Origin: an uncultured Oribacterium sp.
GTDB taxonomy: Bacteria > Bacillota > Clostridia > Lachnospirales > Lachnospiraceae
Direction: 5' to 3'
DNA length: 64,000 nt
Assembly: GCA_934270345.1 (NCBI GenBank)
Contig: CAKQPT010000002.1
Span: forward strand, 77,946 to 141,945
Made by a program: the position numbers and the translations under genes. Position 1 is the stretch's first letter. The number at the start of each line of letters is the position of its first letter. The notes under the pieces are model-generated. The model searched no databases, was not told the origin of the DNA, and worked only from the letters and a program-made list of their open reading frames with translations. This document shows positions 54,518 through 63,694 of the stretch, in pieces.

Positions 54518-54594
54518 GTCTATTTCCTTTCTTTTCTTCTGGTGAACTCTGAATCTGAGTTTCACTTAAATGTTTTATACGAATCAGGTACTGC

Positions 54595-56157
54595 TTACAG
54601 GCCTGGCGCGATCCACATATTCTTTGTGAGCTTTCGATCGCAGAGTGCGAGGTTCGCCTTGTAGACCTCCCGCCATACCGGATACATCTCATCGTAGATC
54701 TTTTTATTTTCGAGGTTCGGTGTAAAGGTTTTATCGACCTTTGCGCAGCGGGCAGCGCCTTCCGCGATAGAAGGATAGATCCCGACGCCATAGCCGGCCA
54801 GGATGGCTGCGCCGAGGGCAGTTGCCTCCTTCACGACCGGTGTAACCACCGTCTTTCCGGTGACATCGGCGAGAATCTGCGACCATAAATCACTTACGGA
54901 TGCACCGCCGGCGAAGATCAGCTTGTCCGGTTCGTTTCCGGTGGCTTCCTTTACGAGTTCGATATGTCCTTTCACCAGCATCGCGGTATTTTCCAGGATG
55001 GAGCGGTAGAAGGTATACTTGTTAAACTTCTCTGGTAAAAGCTCGAAGTTTGTGAAGGTCGGCGCGGCATGCTTCCAGTTGATGAAGTTCATCACATCAC
55101 TGAAGCAGCACATCATGCCATAGCATCCAGCCGGGATCTTCTCGGCTTCACGGTTCATCAGGTTATACGGATCGTCACCGATCTCCTTTGCTTTTCTCTT
55201 TTCCTCCTGACAGAAACCATCGCGGAACCAGCGCATCACGAGGCCCGGTTTAAAGGCGAGCGCCTCGTACTGCCATACGCCGGGTACGGCATGACAGTTT
55301 ACACGGACGCGTCCGTATGGATCGGTCTTTCCGCTGTCGGTATTAAATTCATACTGCCAGAAGCTGCCACCGAATACCGCGGCTTCACCCGGCTTGCATG
55401 CGCCGACACCGATGGTGCCGAGCTGACAGTCACCACCGCCGACGACGACCGGTGTTCCCTCTGCGAGCCCGGTTTCGGCAGCGCCCTTTGCGGTGACTGC
55501 ACCTGCAATCGATCCGCATTCCAGAACGTCCGGGAAGATGTCTGTGCGCAGATGACACTTTGCGGCGATGTCGGTATCCCATGTACGTGTCTGCAGATCC
55601 AGGAGACCGGTGGTCGATCCGTTACTCGGCTCGACGGCAAGTACGCCGGTCAGCTTGTAAATCAGCCAGTCGTTAAACATGCCGACCTTTGCGGTCTTTT
55701 CGTAAATCTCCGGGAGATTGTTCTTTACCCACAGAATACGAGGGATTGCATTGAGTGCATAGCTCTGACCGGATTTCTGATACAGCGCAAGCTCGAGATC
55801 CGGGTCCATCCGAATCAGCTCCGCGACTTCATCTGTGCTGCGGGCGTCGACATTGGCGCAGGCCCAGATCTCGTTTCCGTCCTGATCGTACAGGAGGATA
55901 CCCTCACGCATGCAGGTGGTCGAAATCGCCGCGATGTCTGCAGGATCGATACCGGTTTCGCTGAGGACGTTCCGGACACAGCTACTGGCCAGGTTCCAGT
56001 TAAAGGTCCAGTCGAAGTCCATGCTTCCTGGAAAACGAGGGTCTTCGTTATGCGTCCACTCATGCTGAGAGCAGCCGATCTGATTCCCCTCTACATCGAA
56101 GAGAACCGCACGTACGCTTCCGGTTCCGGCATCGATCGCCATTAAATATTTCTTCAT
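54595..56157 (-). CDS. lsrK: Autoinducer-2 kinase
   Basis: 520 residues, FGGY-carbohydrate-kinase fold. YLMAIDAGTGSVRAVLFD is the N-terminal phosphate loop; STTCMREGILLYD, VGGGDCQLGTIGVG and IFAGGASVSDLWSQI with VKEATALGAAILAG are shared with LsrK. It phosphorylates the open form of AI-2 (DPD) at C5 and traps it in the cell. The best start is the ATG at 56157; another ATG 12 bases earlier leaves almost no room for the AAAGG ribosome site. It lies 33 bases after lsrR. Confidence 0.92.
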   Translation of the reverse strand: MKKYLMAIDAGTGSVRAVLFDVEGNQIGCSQHEWTHNEDPRFPGSMDFDWTFNWNLASSCVRNVLSETGIDPADIAAISTTCMREGILLYDQDGNEIWACANVDARSTDEVAELIRMDPDLELALYQKSGQSYALNAIPRILWVKNNLPEIYEKTAKVGMFNDWLIYKLTGVLAVEPSNGSTTGLLDLQTRTWDTDIAAKCHLRTDIFPDVLECGSIAGAVTAKGAAETGLAEGTPVVVGGGDCQLGTIGVGACKPGEAAVFGGSFWQYEFNTDSGKTDPYGRVRVNCHAVPGVWQYEALAFKPGLVMRWFRDGFCQEEKRKAKEIGDDPYNLMNREAEKIPAGCYGMMCCFSDVMNFINWKHAAPTFTNFELLPEKFNKYTFYRSILENTAMLVKGHIELVKEATGNEPDKLIFAGGASVSDLWSQILADVTGKTVVTPVVKEATALGAAILAGYGVGIYPSIAEGAARCAKVDKTFTPNLENKKIYDEMYPVWREVYKANLALCDRKLTKNMWIAPGL

Positions 56158-56190
56158 TTGATGAACCATCCTTTCTTTCGAAATATATGA

Positions 56191-57132
56191 TTATTGTTTA
56201 CTCTGATAAAGCTCCAGAATAGCAGCAGCGGTATTCTCGTCTGTGATGAGAACATCCAGATAGTTACCCATCAGGGTAGCATAGATCGCTTCCACCTTAT
56301 GCGGACCACCAGCGACACCGACGACATTGCTGAAGTTCTCAATCTTGGTCAGCGGAGGACTCATCAGACGTTTCTCGAGGTCGCTGTCGATGAGATGCCC
56401 GTGAATGTCGATGAAGTGGCTTAAAATATCACCCACGGCACCCTGCTTCTGTAAAAACAGATAGTCATCCGGTGTCAGGATGGCGTTCTTTATAATCGTG
56501 GCAGCGCTGGTATCCATGCCGCCGATGCCCATCACGGTGAAATCGGAAATCATGGCCATGTTTGCGATGCGCTGGATATCATTTTCTTTTTTCAGTTCTT
56601 CCATAATAGAGGAAGAACTCAGAATCAGCGGACTCGGAATCAGGTGCAGACGGGCGTTGAAAATACTGGACTGTGTATTCGGCAGATAGTAATTGACGCC
56701 ACCGGTCAGGGATACCACATTGATCGGATTTTCCGAGCGCTGCGCCAGATAGTTCAGTATCCGGCTCGGGGTATCGCCGTAGCCCATATTGATATAGGAA
56801 TTATCCTTGATCCGCTGATTGATGTACATGGACGCTGCCTGTGCCAGGGAATCGTTTAAAGAATCACCGGATGGCGGCGATGGAATGATCAGGACATCAT
56901 TTAAATGAAACAGATCCTTGAATTCCTTTTCCATATTCAGACGTCGGGTACTGCTGTTTCGAATCTGGAAGGTGATCAGCCCGTTTTCCTTTGCCTTATC
57001 GAGCAGACGAAGAATCTTGATACGGTTAATGCCCAGAAGCTTCGCGATTTCCTGCTGTGTCAGGTTCTCGATATAGTAGTACCAGGCGATTTTAATCATT
57101 AATTCTTCTTCATAGTTATAGTTCTGCTCCAT
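56191..57132 (-). CDS. lsrR: lsr operon repressor, SorC/DeoR family
   Basis: 313 residues. N-terminal helix-turn-helix near 9-55 (ENLTQQEIAKLLGINRIKIL) and a C-terminal sugar-phosphate-binding domain of the SorC type (DTPSRILNYLAQ, SLTGGVNYYLP, VVGVAGGPHKVEAI). In the enteric system LsrR represses the operon and phospho-AI-2 releases it. The ATG at 57132 follows AGAGGATC; the frame also runs upstream to 57276 but through the promoter region. Divergent from lsrA. Confidence 0.92.
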   Translation of the reverse strand: MEQNYNYEEELMIKIAWYYYIENLTQQEIAKLLGINRIKILRLLDKAKENGLITFQIRNSSTRRLNMEKEFKDLFHLNDVLIIPSPPSGDSLNDSLAQAASMYINQRIKDNSYINMGYGDTPSRILNYLAQRSENPINVVSLTGGVNYYLPNTQSSIFNARLHLIPSPLILSSSSIMEELKKENDIQRIANMAMISDFTVMGIGGMDTSAATIIKNAILTPDDYLFLQKQGAVGDILSHFIDIHGHLIDSDLEKRLMSPPLTKIENFSNVVGVAGGPHKVEAIYATLMGNYLDVLITDENTAAAILELYQSKQ

Positions 57133-57162
57133 GATGAGATCCTCTGTATGAAAATCGGTGGC

Positions 57163-57181
57163 TGAACGCGACAAATGTTCA
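57163..57181. promoter_or_regulatory. Candidate LsrR operator near lsrR
   Basis: TGAAC (57163-57167), nine-base gap, GTTCA (57177-57181), downstream of the lsrR promoter start region. Half-sites equal those beside the lsrA promoter. Confidence 0.4.
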
Positions 57182-57205
57182 CGGCATAAAAATATGTTTA
57201 CCAAA

Positions 57206-57234
57206 AGTATAAAGAGCATTGTGCAAAATGTCAA
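57206..57234 (-). promoter_or_regulatory. Promoter of lsrR-lsrK(-cupin)
   Basis: Minus strand: TTGACA at 57234-57229, 17 bases, TATACT at 57211-57206; near-consensus. Confidence 0.75.
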
Positions 57235-57305
57235 TATAAATAAAGCACTCATTCTGCACGTTGTTAAACTAAACAATAAAATATTTGAAATGCATGGTGG
57301 TTATG

Positions 57306-57334
57306 TTGACAAATGATAATGATGGCGTTAATAT
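57306..57334 (+). promoter_or_regulatory. Promoter of lsrACDBF
   Basis: Consensus TTGACA at 57306-57311, 17-base spacer, TAATAT at 57329-57334. Confidence 0.8.
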
Positions 57335-57336
57335 AA

Positions 57337-57351
57337 GTTCATCATCTGAAC
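57337..57351. promoter_or_regulatory. Candidate LsrR operator at the lsrA transcription start
   Basis: GTTCA (57337-57341), five bases, TGAAC (57347-57351); it starts two bases after the -10 and would cover the start point. Confidence 0.5.
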
Positions 57352-57384
57352 AAAAGTACCCAAAACGACGGAGGGGAGATCATA

Positions 57385-58899
57385 ATGGAGCATAACAATA
57401 AACCAGGAGCTGAGAATCTGCTGCAGGTTTGCGATATTTATAAATCCTTTGGTGATAATGCAGTTCTGAAGGGCATGACATTAAGCCTGAAGGCTGGAGA
57501 GGTCCTTTCCCTGATCGGAGGTAACGGTGCTGGTAAAAGTACCTTAATGAAGATCATCATGGGCATCTATACACATGACAGTGGCAAGGTGTATGTCGAT
57601 GGTAAGGAGATGACGGCAGGCAAAACGACCGAAGCACTGTCGAGCGGCGTATACATGGTGCCGCAGGAGCCGCTGCTTTTTCCGAATATGAGCGTGGAAG
57701 AGAATATCCTCATCGGTTTTACCAGACCACAGGCGGAGCTTCATAAGGAACTGGTGGATACGATGAAGAGCATCGGCTGGAACCTGGAGCTGAATCGGAA
57801 GGCGAATACGCTTTCAATCGCAGAGCAGCAGCTGGTAGAGCTTCTTCGTGGACTGTTGAGACACGCGAAGATCCTGATTCTGGATGAGCCGACCAGTGCA
57901 CTTACCTTTAAGGAAGTAGAGAGCCTGTTCAAGGTGATCAAGGACCTGAAGGCACAGGGCATCGGCATCATCTACATCACCCATCGTCTGGATGAGGTGT
58001 TTGAAATCTCGACCGATGTCGGCATCATGCGGGATGGCCGTATCACCCTGATGGGAAAGATCGAGGAATTTACAAAGGCCGCACTGGTAAAGGGACTGTT
58101 ACCGGATGCCACGGATCAGCAGGAAGTCGTCAGCAAAACAAACGTTGATTACACAAAAGCACCGGTACTGGAGCTCCAGAACTTCAGCGGCTATGGATTT
58201 AAGGATATTTCCCTGAAGGTGTATCCTGGCGAGATCCTGGGTGTCGCAGGTGTCGTCGGCGCCGGACGAACCGAAATGGCACAGACCATCTTCGGCATGG
58301 ACAAGGTGCTGGGCGGTAAGGTCTACCTGGATGGACAGGATATCACCGGACTGAGTACACGGAAGGTGATGAAGGCCGGCCTCAACTATGTTTCCGAGGA
58401 TCGACATGCCGACGGTATCTTCAAGATCTCATCGGTTGCGTATAACATCACAAGTGGAATCCTGGGTGAATCTTTCATGGGAAAGGTTTTCCTGGATACA
58501 AAGAAGGAAAAGGAACTGACACAGCAGTATATCGATGACTTCCGTATCAAGGTGACCGGACAGGATCAGGAACTGGGAAGTCTTTCCGGTGGTAATCAGC
58601 AGAAGGTGGTCATCGGACATGCACTGGCGACCGCTCCGAAACTGATCATCCTGGACGAGCCGACACGAGGCATCGATGCAGGTGCACGAACCGATGTTTA
58701 TAACATCATCAAGGGTCTGTCGAAAAAGGGCCTGGCTGTACTGCTGATTTCATCCGATATGGAGGAGATTATCGAGCTGAGCGACCGGGCAGTGACCATC
58801 CACCAGGGACGACTGAACTGTGAGTTCGAACGAGCGGAAATCAATCAGGAGAATCTCACGAAGGCTTCCTTCGGTGTTGTTGGAAAGGAGAAAGAATAA
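57385..58899 (+). CDS. lsrA: AI-2 ABC transporter ATP-binding protein
   Basis: 504 residues with two ATPase halves, as in sugar-type CUT2 transporters. First half: Walker A GGNGAGKS (45-52), Walker B LILDEPTSALTF. Second half: degenerate P-loop GVVGAGRTEMAQ, signature LSGGNQQKVVIG and Walker B IILDEPTRGIDAG. It energises uptake of AI-2 bound by LsrB. The stop overlaps the start of lsrC by one base (TAATG). GGAGGGGAG precedes the ATG. Confidence 0.92.
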   Translation: MEHNNKPGAENLLQVCDIYKSFGDNAVLKGMTLSLKAGEVLSLIGGNGAGKSTLMKIIMGIYTHDSGKVYVDGKEMTAGKTTEALSSGVYMVPQEPLLFPNMSVEENILIGFTRPQAELHKELVDTMKSIGWNLELNRKANTLSIAEQQLVELLRGLLRHAKILILDEPTSALTFKEVESLFKVIKDLKAQGIGIIYITHRLDEVFEISTDVGIMRDGRITLMGKIEEFTKAALVKGLLPDATDQQEVVSKTNVDYTKAPVLELQNFSGYGFKDISLKVYPGEILGVAGVVGAGRTEMAQTIFGMDKVLGGKVYLDGQDITGLSTRKVMKAGLNYVSEDRHADGIFKISSVAYNITSGILGESFMGKVFLDTKKEKELTQQYIDDFRIKVTGQDQELGSLSGGNQQKVVIGHALATAPKLIILDEPTRGIDAGARTDVYNIIKGLSKKGLAVLLISSDMEEIIELSDRAVTIHQGRLNCEFERAEINQENLTKASFGVVGKEKE

Positions 58900-59918
58900 T
58901 GAACAGTTTACGGACACTCTTGAAAAAGAGAGAAATGACGAGCTTCTTTTTCCTGATTTTACTCTTTGCAGTAGTTGGCTGCATCAACCCGGCGTTTCTG
59001 GCGGTCAGCAATATCGCCGCCTGCTTTAATTCTTCGGTTGTGTTCGTCATCATTTCCGTAGGTATGGCATTTACCATCATGGTCGGAGAAATCGACGTAT
59101 CGGTAGGTTCCTGCCTCGGCATGACCGCCGTGGTCGTGGGTTCCATGATCTGTAACGGTGCCAGCTGGGCAGTCGCTTTCGCGGTCGGTATTCTGATCGG
59201 TATCATCGTCGGCTGTATCAATGGCTTCGGTGTGGCGATCATGAAAGCACCTTCCCTGATCTTCACCCTGGGTGTGAATGGTATTTTACGAGGACTCATG
59301 TTCATCTACACGAATGGTGCAGATGTAAATAATATTCCGAAGAGCTTTAAGGATGTTTCCGCGAAGGCGCTTCCGGGTATCAAGATTACCTATTATTTCA
59401 TCGCAGCGCTGATTCTCACGGTGATCATCCATCTTCTTCTCACGAAAACCCGAAAGGGAAGATATGTGAAGGCAGTCGGCGATAATGCAGATGGTGCGAA
59501 GCTGGTCGGTATCGACCCGGTAAAGACCAAGGTTCTTTCCTATATCGTATGTTCTGTGATGGCATCGATTGCAGGCATCCTGTTCTGCAGCCGTATCGGT
59601 ATCGTCACCACCTCGAGTGGTAATGGATATGAGATGACCGCCGTAGCCGCCTGCGTGCTGGGTGGTATCAGTCTTACCGGTGGTGTCGGAAGTGTGATCG
59701 GATCCGCCATCGGCGCGGTCATCATGAGCTCCATCAGTTACCTTCTGGTATTTATGGGCTTCTCGTCCAATTATAATGATGCGATTACAGGAAGCATCCT
59801 GATCGTGATCGTCGTCGTCGATTCTGTCATGCAGATCCGTTCCAGAATGAAGTTAAGACATGAAAGACTGCAGGCAAGAACACGGGATGATATGGTGGCG
59901 GAAGGAGAGAATGCATGA
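58899..59918 (+). CDS. lsrC: AI-2 ABC transporter permease
   Basis: 339 residues, about nine to ten membrane helices. CUT2 permease pattern: GEIDVSVGSCLGM near 65, NGILRGLMFIY near 127, TRKGRYVKAVGDNADGAKL near 188 and AACVLGGISLTGGVGSVIG near 250, the last being the conserved loop that contacts the ATPase. Paired with lsrD; both ends overlap neighbouring genes. Confidence 0.9.
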   Translation: MNSLRTLLKKREMTSFFFLILLFAVVGCINPAFLAVSNIAACFNSSVVFVIISVGMAFTIMVGEIDVSVGSCLGMTAVVVGSMICNGASWAVAFAVGILIGIIVGCINGFGVAIMKAPSLIFTLGVNGILRGLMFIYTNGADVNNIPKSFKDVSAKALPGIKITYYFIAALILTVIIHLLLTKTRKGRYVKAVGDNADGAKLVGIDPVKTKVLSYIVCSVMASIAGILFCSRIGIVTTSSGNGYEMTAVAACVLGGISLTGGVGSVIGSAIGAVIMSSISYLLVFMGFSSNYNDAITGSILIVIVVVDSVMQIRSRMKLRHERLQARTRDDMVAEGENA

Positions 59919-60961
59919 TGAGCGGAAATGTTTCAAGTGAAAATAAAAACAGGCTGAACGTAAAGCTGAACTGGAACTGGTTCCTGATCGCCGTCATTCT
60001 GATCGAAATTCTTATTTTCGGCATGACCAATCCGAAGTTCCTGAATGTTTCGTCGATGTTCCGCAGCATGAACGACTTCGTTCCGATCGGTATCATCGGT
60101 ATCTTCGTCACACTGGTCATGATCACCGGCGGTATCGATATCCAGGCGGGCTCCATCGTGGGACTGACCTCGATCATCATCGGTGTGGCATGGCAGGACT
60201 GGGGACTCAATATCTGGGCTGCAGTTGCACTGGCGGTCGTCATCGCCATCTTATGTGGCATCCTGACCGGATTCTTCATCGCCTACTGTGGTGTGCAGGC
60301 GATGGTCGCTACGCTGGGCGGCAGCTTCCTGTATGCAGGACTGGCGCTGATGGTATCCACCATGAGTAATACACCGTCCTATATGGGCATCACGAATTTC
60401 CCGGATGCATTCAGAGCGATGACCAAGTTTAAGATCGGTAAGATCTCACCGGGTCCGGCCATCGTCTTTCTGATCGTCGCCGTCATCATGGGGATCGTAC
60501 TTCATAAGACCAAGTATGGACGTAAGATCTTTCTCGTCGGTGTGAATCCGAATGCCGGCAGCTTCTCGGGCATCAATACGAAGAGAGTAGTCCTTTCTAC
60601 CTATGTGCTGAGTGCGATCGGTGCAGCCATCGCAGGTATCGTTCTTACCTCGTACTACAACATCGCAAAGTCCGATCTCGGAAGTACCTTCACCATGAAT
60701 ATCATCACCGTCGTCGTGCTGGGTGGTACCTTATCGACCGGTGGTAAGGGAAATGTGCTCGGCACCGTGCTGGCGACCATCATTATCGGACTGATCAAAT
60801 TCGGACTTCCGCTGTGCTTCGGTATCAATGCACAGTACTTGGATGCGCCGATCGGAATCCTGCTGGTTGTTGTTCTGCTGGGACGTGCACTGATGGTACA
60901 TCCGGCGTTTGTAAACTACCGTGCAAAATGTAAAAGTCAGCGGCAGAAGGCAGCTGCATAA
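59915..60961 (+). CDS. lsrD: AI-2 ABC transporter permease
   Basis: 348 residues, again a CUT2-type permease with about ten helices. GGIDIQAGSIVGLTSII, TKYGRKIFLVGVNPNAGSF and VVLGGTLSTGGKGNVLG are the family blocks in the same order as in lsrC. Start codon overlaps the lsrC stop (ATGA). Order C-D after A is the same as in enteric lsr operons. Confidence 0.9.
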   Translation: MMSGNVSSENKNRLNVKLNWNWFLIAVILIEILIFGMTNPKFLNVSSMFRSMNDFVPIGIIGIFVTLVMITGGIDIQAGSIVGLTSIIIGVAWQDWGLNIWAAVALAVVIAILCGILTGFFIAYCGVQAMVATLGGSFLYAGLALMVSTMSNTPSYMGITNFPDAFRAMTKFKIGKISPGPAIVFLIVAVIMGIVLHKTKYGRKIFLVGVNPNAGSFSGINTKRVVLSTYVLSAIGAAIAGIVLTSYYNIAKSDLGSTFTMNIITVVVLGGTLSTGGKGNVLGTVLATIIIGLIKFGLPLCFGINAQYLDAPIGILLVVVLLGRALMVHPAFVNYRAKCKSQRQKAAA

Positions 60962-61016
60962 ACCAAGTTAGATCATATCTAAACATACATATCAAACATC
61001 CAAAGGAGGAAATGTA

Positions 61017-62183
61017 ATGAAGAAGATTTTATCAACCGTATTAGTGGGCGCGATGCTGACATCTATGCTCGCAGGCTGTGGTGGAAACACCAAGGCACCG
61101 GAGACCACAGCAGCAGCGAAGGCAGAGACCACAGCCGCTGCAGCAGCTGCAGAGACCGAGGCTCCGGCAGCAGAGAGCACATCCGGTGCAAGCGTAGAGG
61201 GAAAGACCGTTGCGTTTATTCCGAAGCTGACCGGTAACGCATTCTTCGAGGTTGCAAACGATGGTGCTCAGGAGTTCGCAAAGAAGTGGAACATCAATGT
61301 AAACTACATGGGAAGCTCCAGCGCAGCCGTAGCAGATCAGGTATCCGTTATCAACCAGGCGATTTCTGCAGGTGTAGATGCGATTTGTATTTCTACTGTA
61401 GATGCAGCAGGTGTGTCTGATGCACTGAACGAGGCAAAGGATGCCGGCATCATCGTCAGCACATGGGATTCGGACGCAAATGTTGAGGATAGAAGCCTTA
61501 TGGTTTCCCAGGGAACACCGGAAGTTTTAGGACAGATGCTCGTTGATATGGCTGCGGATGGCTTAAAGGCAAGAGGCAAGGATCCGGAGAAGGATGAAAT
61601 CAAGTACTGCTGGCACTATTCACAGGCAACCGTAACCGACCAGAACAGCTGGCAGGTTGAAGGCGAGAGAATCATCGCTGAGACCTATCCGAACTGGACC
61701 AATGTTCACCCGGATAACTACTATTCCGAGCAGGATGCAGAGAAGTCCATCACCGTAGGTGAGGCTGTTCTCGATGCAAACCCGGATATCGACGTCATCA
61801 TCTGTAACGACTCTACTGCTCTTCCTGGCCAGTTACAGGCTGCAGAGAACAAGGGCTATAACAAGGACAACGTAACCATCACCGGTTTCGCAACTCCGAA
61901 CGCTGTAAAGCAGTACTGCACAAACGGAACTCTTTACAACTGGGGTCTCTGGGATGCGAAGCTTCAGGGCGCTATGGGCTGCTACGTCGCTGCATACCTC
62001 GCTGCAGGTAACACTGTGAAGGTTGGCGATTCCATCGATATCCCTGAGATCGGCTCCTGCGAAGTACTTGCAAACGAGAGCATCTCCGCTGGTGCAGCTA
62101 CCGGTGCTGAGAACAACGGTGTCGTTCTTCTTCCGGAGCGTCTCGTATTCACCGCTGAGAACATGAACAATTATGATTTCTAA
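61017..62183 (+). CDS. lsrB: AI-2-binding lipoprotein
   Basis: 388 residues. Lipoprotein signal with LAGC (C21 as lipidated residue), then an Ala/Thr/Glu-rich spacer to about residue 60 that keeps the binding domain off the membrane. The rest aligns end to end with enteric LsrB. Of the six residues that contact AI-2 there, Lys, Asp, Asp, Gln and Pro are kept (K70, D151, D208, Q209, P270) and the sixth, Ala, is replaced by Gln (Q272 in ALPGQLQ). AGGAGGAAATGTA precedes the ATG. Codon choice is more AT-rich than in lsrC/D. Confidence 0.92.
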   Translation: MKKILSTVLVGAMLTSMLAGCGGNTKAPETTAAAKAETTAAAAAAETEAPAAESTSGASVEGKTVAFIPKLTGNAFFEVANDGAQEFAKKWNINVNYMGSSSAAVADQVSVINQAISAGVDAICISTVDAAGVSDALNEAKDAGIIVSTWDSDANVEDRSLMVSQGTPEVLGQMLVDMAADGLKARGKDPEKDEIKYCWHYSQATVTDQNSWQVEGERIIAETYPNWTNVHPDNYYSEQDAEKSITVGEAVLDANPDIDVIICNDSTALPGQLQAAENKGYNKDNVTITGFATPNAVKQYCTNGTLYNWGLWDAKLQGAMGCYVAAYLAAGNTVKVGDSIDIPEIGSCEVLANESISAGAATGAENNGVVLLPERLVFTAENMNNYDF

Positions 62184-62268
62184 ATCATAAATACTACGAA
62201 TTTAACTGAATATAATTTATGATATGTATGTTGTAACAAACTGAGTATAGTCGAAAGGAAATACATCG

Positions 62269-63147
62269 ATGGCAGATTTAGAGGGACTTAAAGTAGCGAA
62301 GGATTATCACGTAGATACACCATTTGCAAATCAGGATGGATTTTATATCAAGGGTGCAAATAGTCTGGATTGGGGCATGAAGCATCATCTTGCAAATATC
62401 TTTAATCCGAAGAGCGGAAACACCGTGATGTTTGCATTTGACCATGGCTATTTCATGGGCAGCACAGCCGGTCTGGAGCGACTTGATTTATTACTTCCGA
62501 AGCTGGCACCATACGTTGATTGCTTTATGGGTACCAGAGGTGCGATCCGCACATGCTTAAAGCCGGAATTCACCAATGCGATTGCATTGAGAGTTTCCTC
62601 TGGTTCGAGCATGCTGCAGGATGATCTGAGTCATGAAGTCGTTGCCGTGGATATCGAAGATTCCATTCGTATGAATGCGGACTGTATGGCCTCACAGGTA
62701 TTTATCGGTGCAGATGGACAGCTGTCCAGTATCGATAACCTGAGTAAGGTAATCAATGCCGGTATGCGCTACAGCATCCCGACCCTGGGCGTATGTGCCG
62801 TAGGTAAGGATATGGAGCGTACCGATCGTTTCTTCAAGCTGGCGACCCGTATCATCGCAGAGATGGGCTGTCAGATCGTGAAGACCTATAACTGTGAGCA
62901 CTTCGAAGAAGTTGTATCGGCCTGCCCGGTACCGATCGTCGTAGCCGGCGGTAAGAAGCTTGCAGAGAAGGATGCACTGACCCTGGCATATGAAGTAATC
63001 CAGAAGGGTGCACGTGGTGTTGACATGGGACGTAATATCTTCCAGAGCCAGCATCCGGTAGAGATGGCCCAGGCGGTTCATAAGGTAGTACATGAAGGCT
63101 TTACAGATAAGGAAGCATTCGAGTTTTATGAGGATCTCATTCACTGA
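62269..63147 (+). CDS. lsrF: 3-hydroxy-5-phosphonooxypentane-2,4-dione thiolase
   Basis: 292 residues, class I aldolase-like TIM barrel. MFAFDHGYFMGSTAGLE and GIDs of the family are clear, and the Schiff-base lysine is K205 in QIVKTYNCEHFEEV. In the enteric pathway it cleaves the product of LsrG and passes acetyl to CoA, giving dihydroxyacetone phosphate. 85 bases after lsrB, with GAAAGGAAATAC before the ATG. Last gene of the operon. Confidence 0.93.
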   Translation: MADLEGLKVAKDYHVDTPFANQDGFYIKGANSLDWGMKHHLANIFNPKSGNTVMFAFDHGYFMGSTAGLERLDLLLPKLAPYVDCFMGTRGAIRTCLKPEFTNAIALRVSSGSSMLQDDLSHEVVAVDIEDSIRMNADCMASQVFIGADGQLSSIDNLSKVINAGMRYSIPTLGVCAVGKDMERTDRFFKLATRIIAEMGCQIVKTYNCEHFEEVVSACPVPIVVAGGKKLAEKDALTLAYEVIQKGARGVDMGRNIFQSQHPVEMAQAVHKVVHEGFTDKEAFEFYEDLIH

Positions 63148-63173
63148 TCTGATGAATGAAGATGAATGAAAAG

Positions 63174-63211
63174 AAGAGGAGGCAGACCGAAAAGGTCTGC
63201 CTCCTCTTTAT
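63174..63211 (+). terminator. Intrinsic terminator of the lsrACDBF operon
   Basis: Perfect 15-bp stem (63174-63188 with 63194-63208), GAAAA loop, short T run. Confidence 0.88.
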
Positions 63212-63610
63212 GATGGATGGAGTATACGTCACGGCTGGAGATCGCTGCGTGGAGGGATGCACGCTCCATAAACCATCAGGAGGAGGGGGACGGATCCGAA
63301 ATAGCCAACGATTGAAACAGAACCTGAAAAGAGGAACCCCCTCCGGGATTCCTCTTTATATGCTAAGCATTTAAGCTTATGTTTTATGTTCCGTATTCAA
63401 TTTTAAAACTTAATAGTACAACGGAGTATCTCCTCTAGGTATGAAGCCTATATGGTTAAAATAGCTTTGTGCTATCTTTTTCTGGATATCTGTTCTATTT
63501 TGTTTTTATAAAGATGATAATATCGCGCGGGCTTGATGAAAGATCCTTTATCTGGAGAAACACTCCGATGCTGAATAACATGACCGCTTATGCGCTGTTA
63601 TCGATGGATT
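63212..63610. other. Intergenic sequence without a supported gene
   Basis: Apart from the hairpin at 63327-63360 nothing convincing is seen. Plus-strand frames here (63156-63374, 63469-63699) lack ribosome sites and one crosses the lsr terminator. The composition is much more AT-rich than the genes. Confidence 0.5.
63327..63360. terminator. Hairpin with A and T flanks, possibly bidirectional terminator
   Basis: GAGGAA (63331-63336) pairs with TTCCTC (63349-63354), CCC with GGG inside. On the minus strand TTTT follows, so it could end the transcript started near 63783; on the plus strand TTTATA follows. Confidence 0.55.
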
Positions 63611-63670
63611 TTATCTTTCGTGAAGCCCGGAGATATTATCAACGAACTGTGCTGGAATCATCGTTTTCAT
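63611..63670 (-). CDS. Very short ORF with strong ribosome site (19 residues)
   Basis: The peptide MKTMIPAQFVDNISGLHER then stops. GGAAGGAGG lies right before the first ATG and nine bases before an internal ATG, which would give 16 residues. A near-consensus promoter lies upstream on the same strand (63818-63790). No family is recognised; it may be a leader peptide, a remnant of a gene start, or a small functional peptide. Confidence 0.35.
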   Translation of the reverse strand: MKTMIPAQFVDNISGLHER

Positions 63671-63694
63671 ACCTCCTTCCTTTTTTATCGTTTC

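Noticed and set aside
63156-63374. 72-residue frame after lsrF
   Set aside because: It runs through the lsr terminator and has no ribosome site.
63611-63670. 19-residue ORF as the start of a broken phosphotransferase gene
   Set aside because: The resemblance is limited to a few residues and no continuation was found in any frame downstream.
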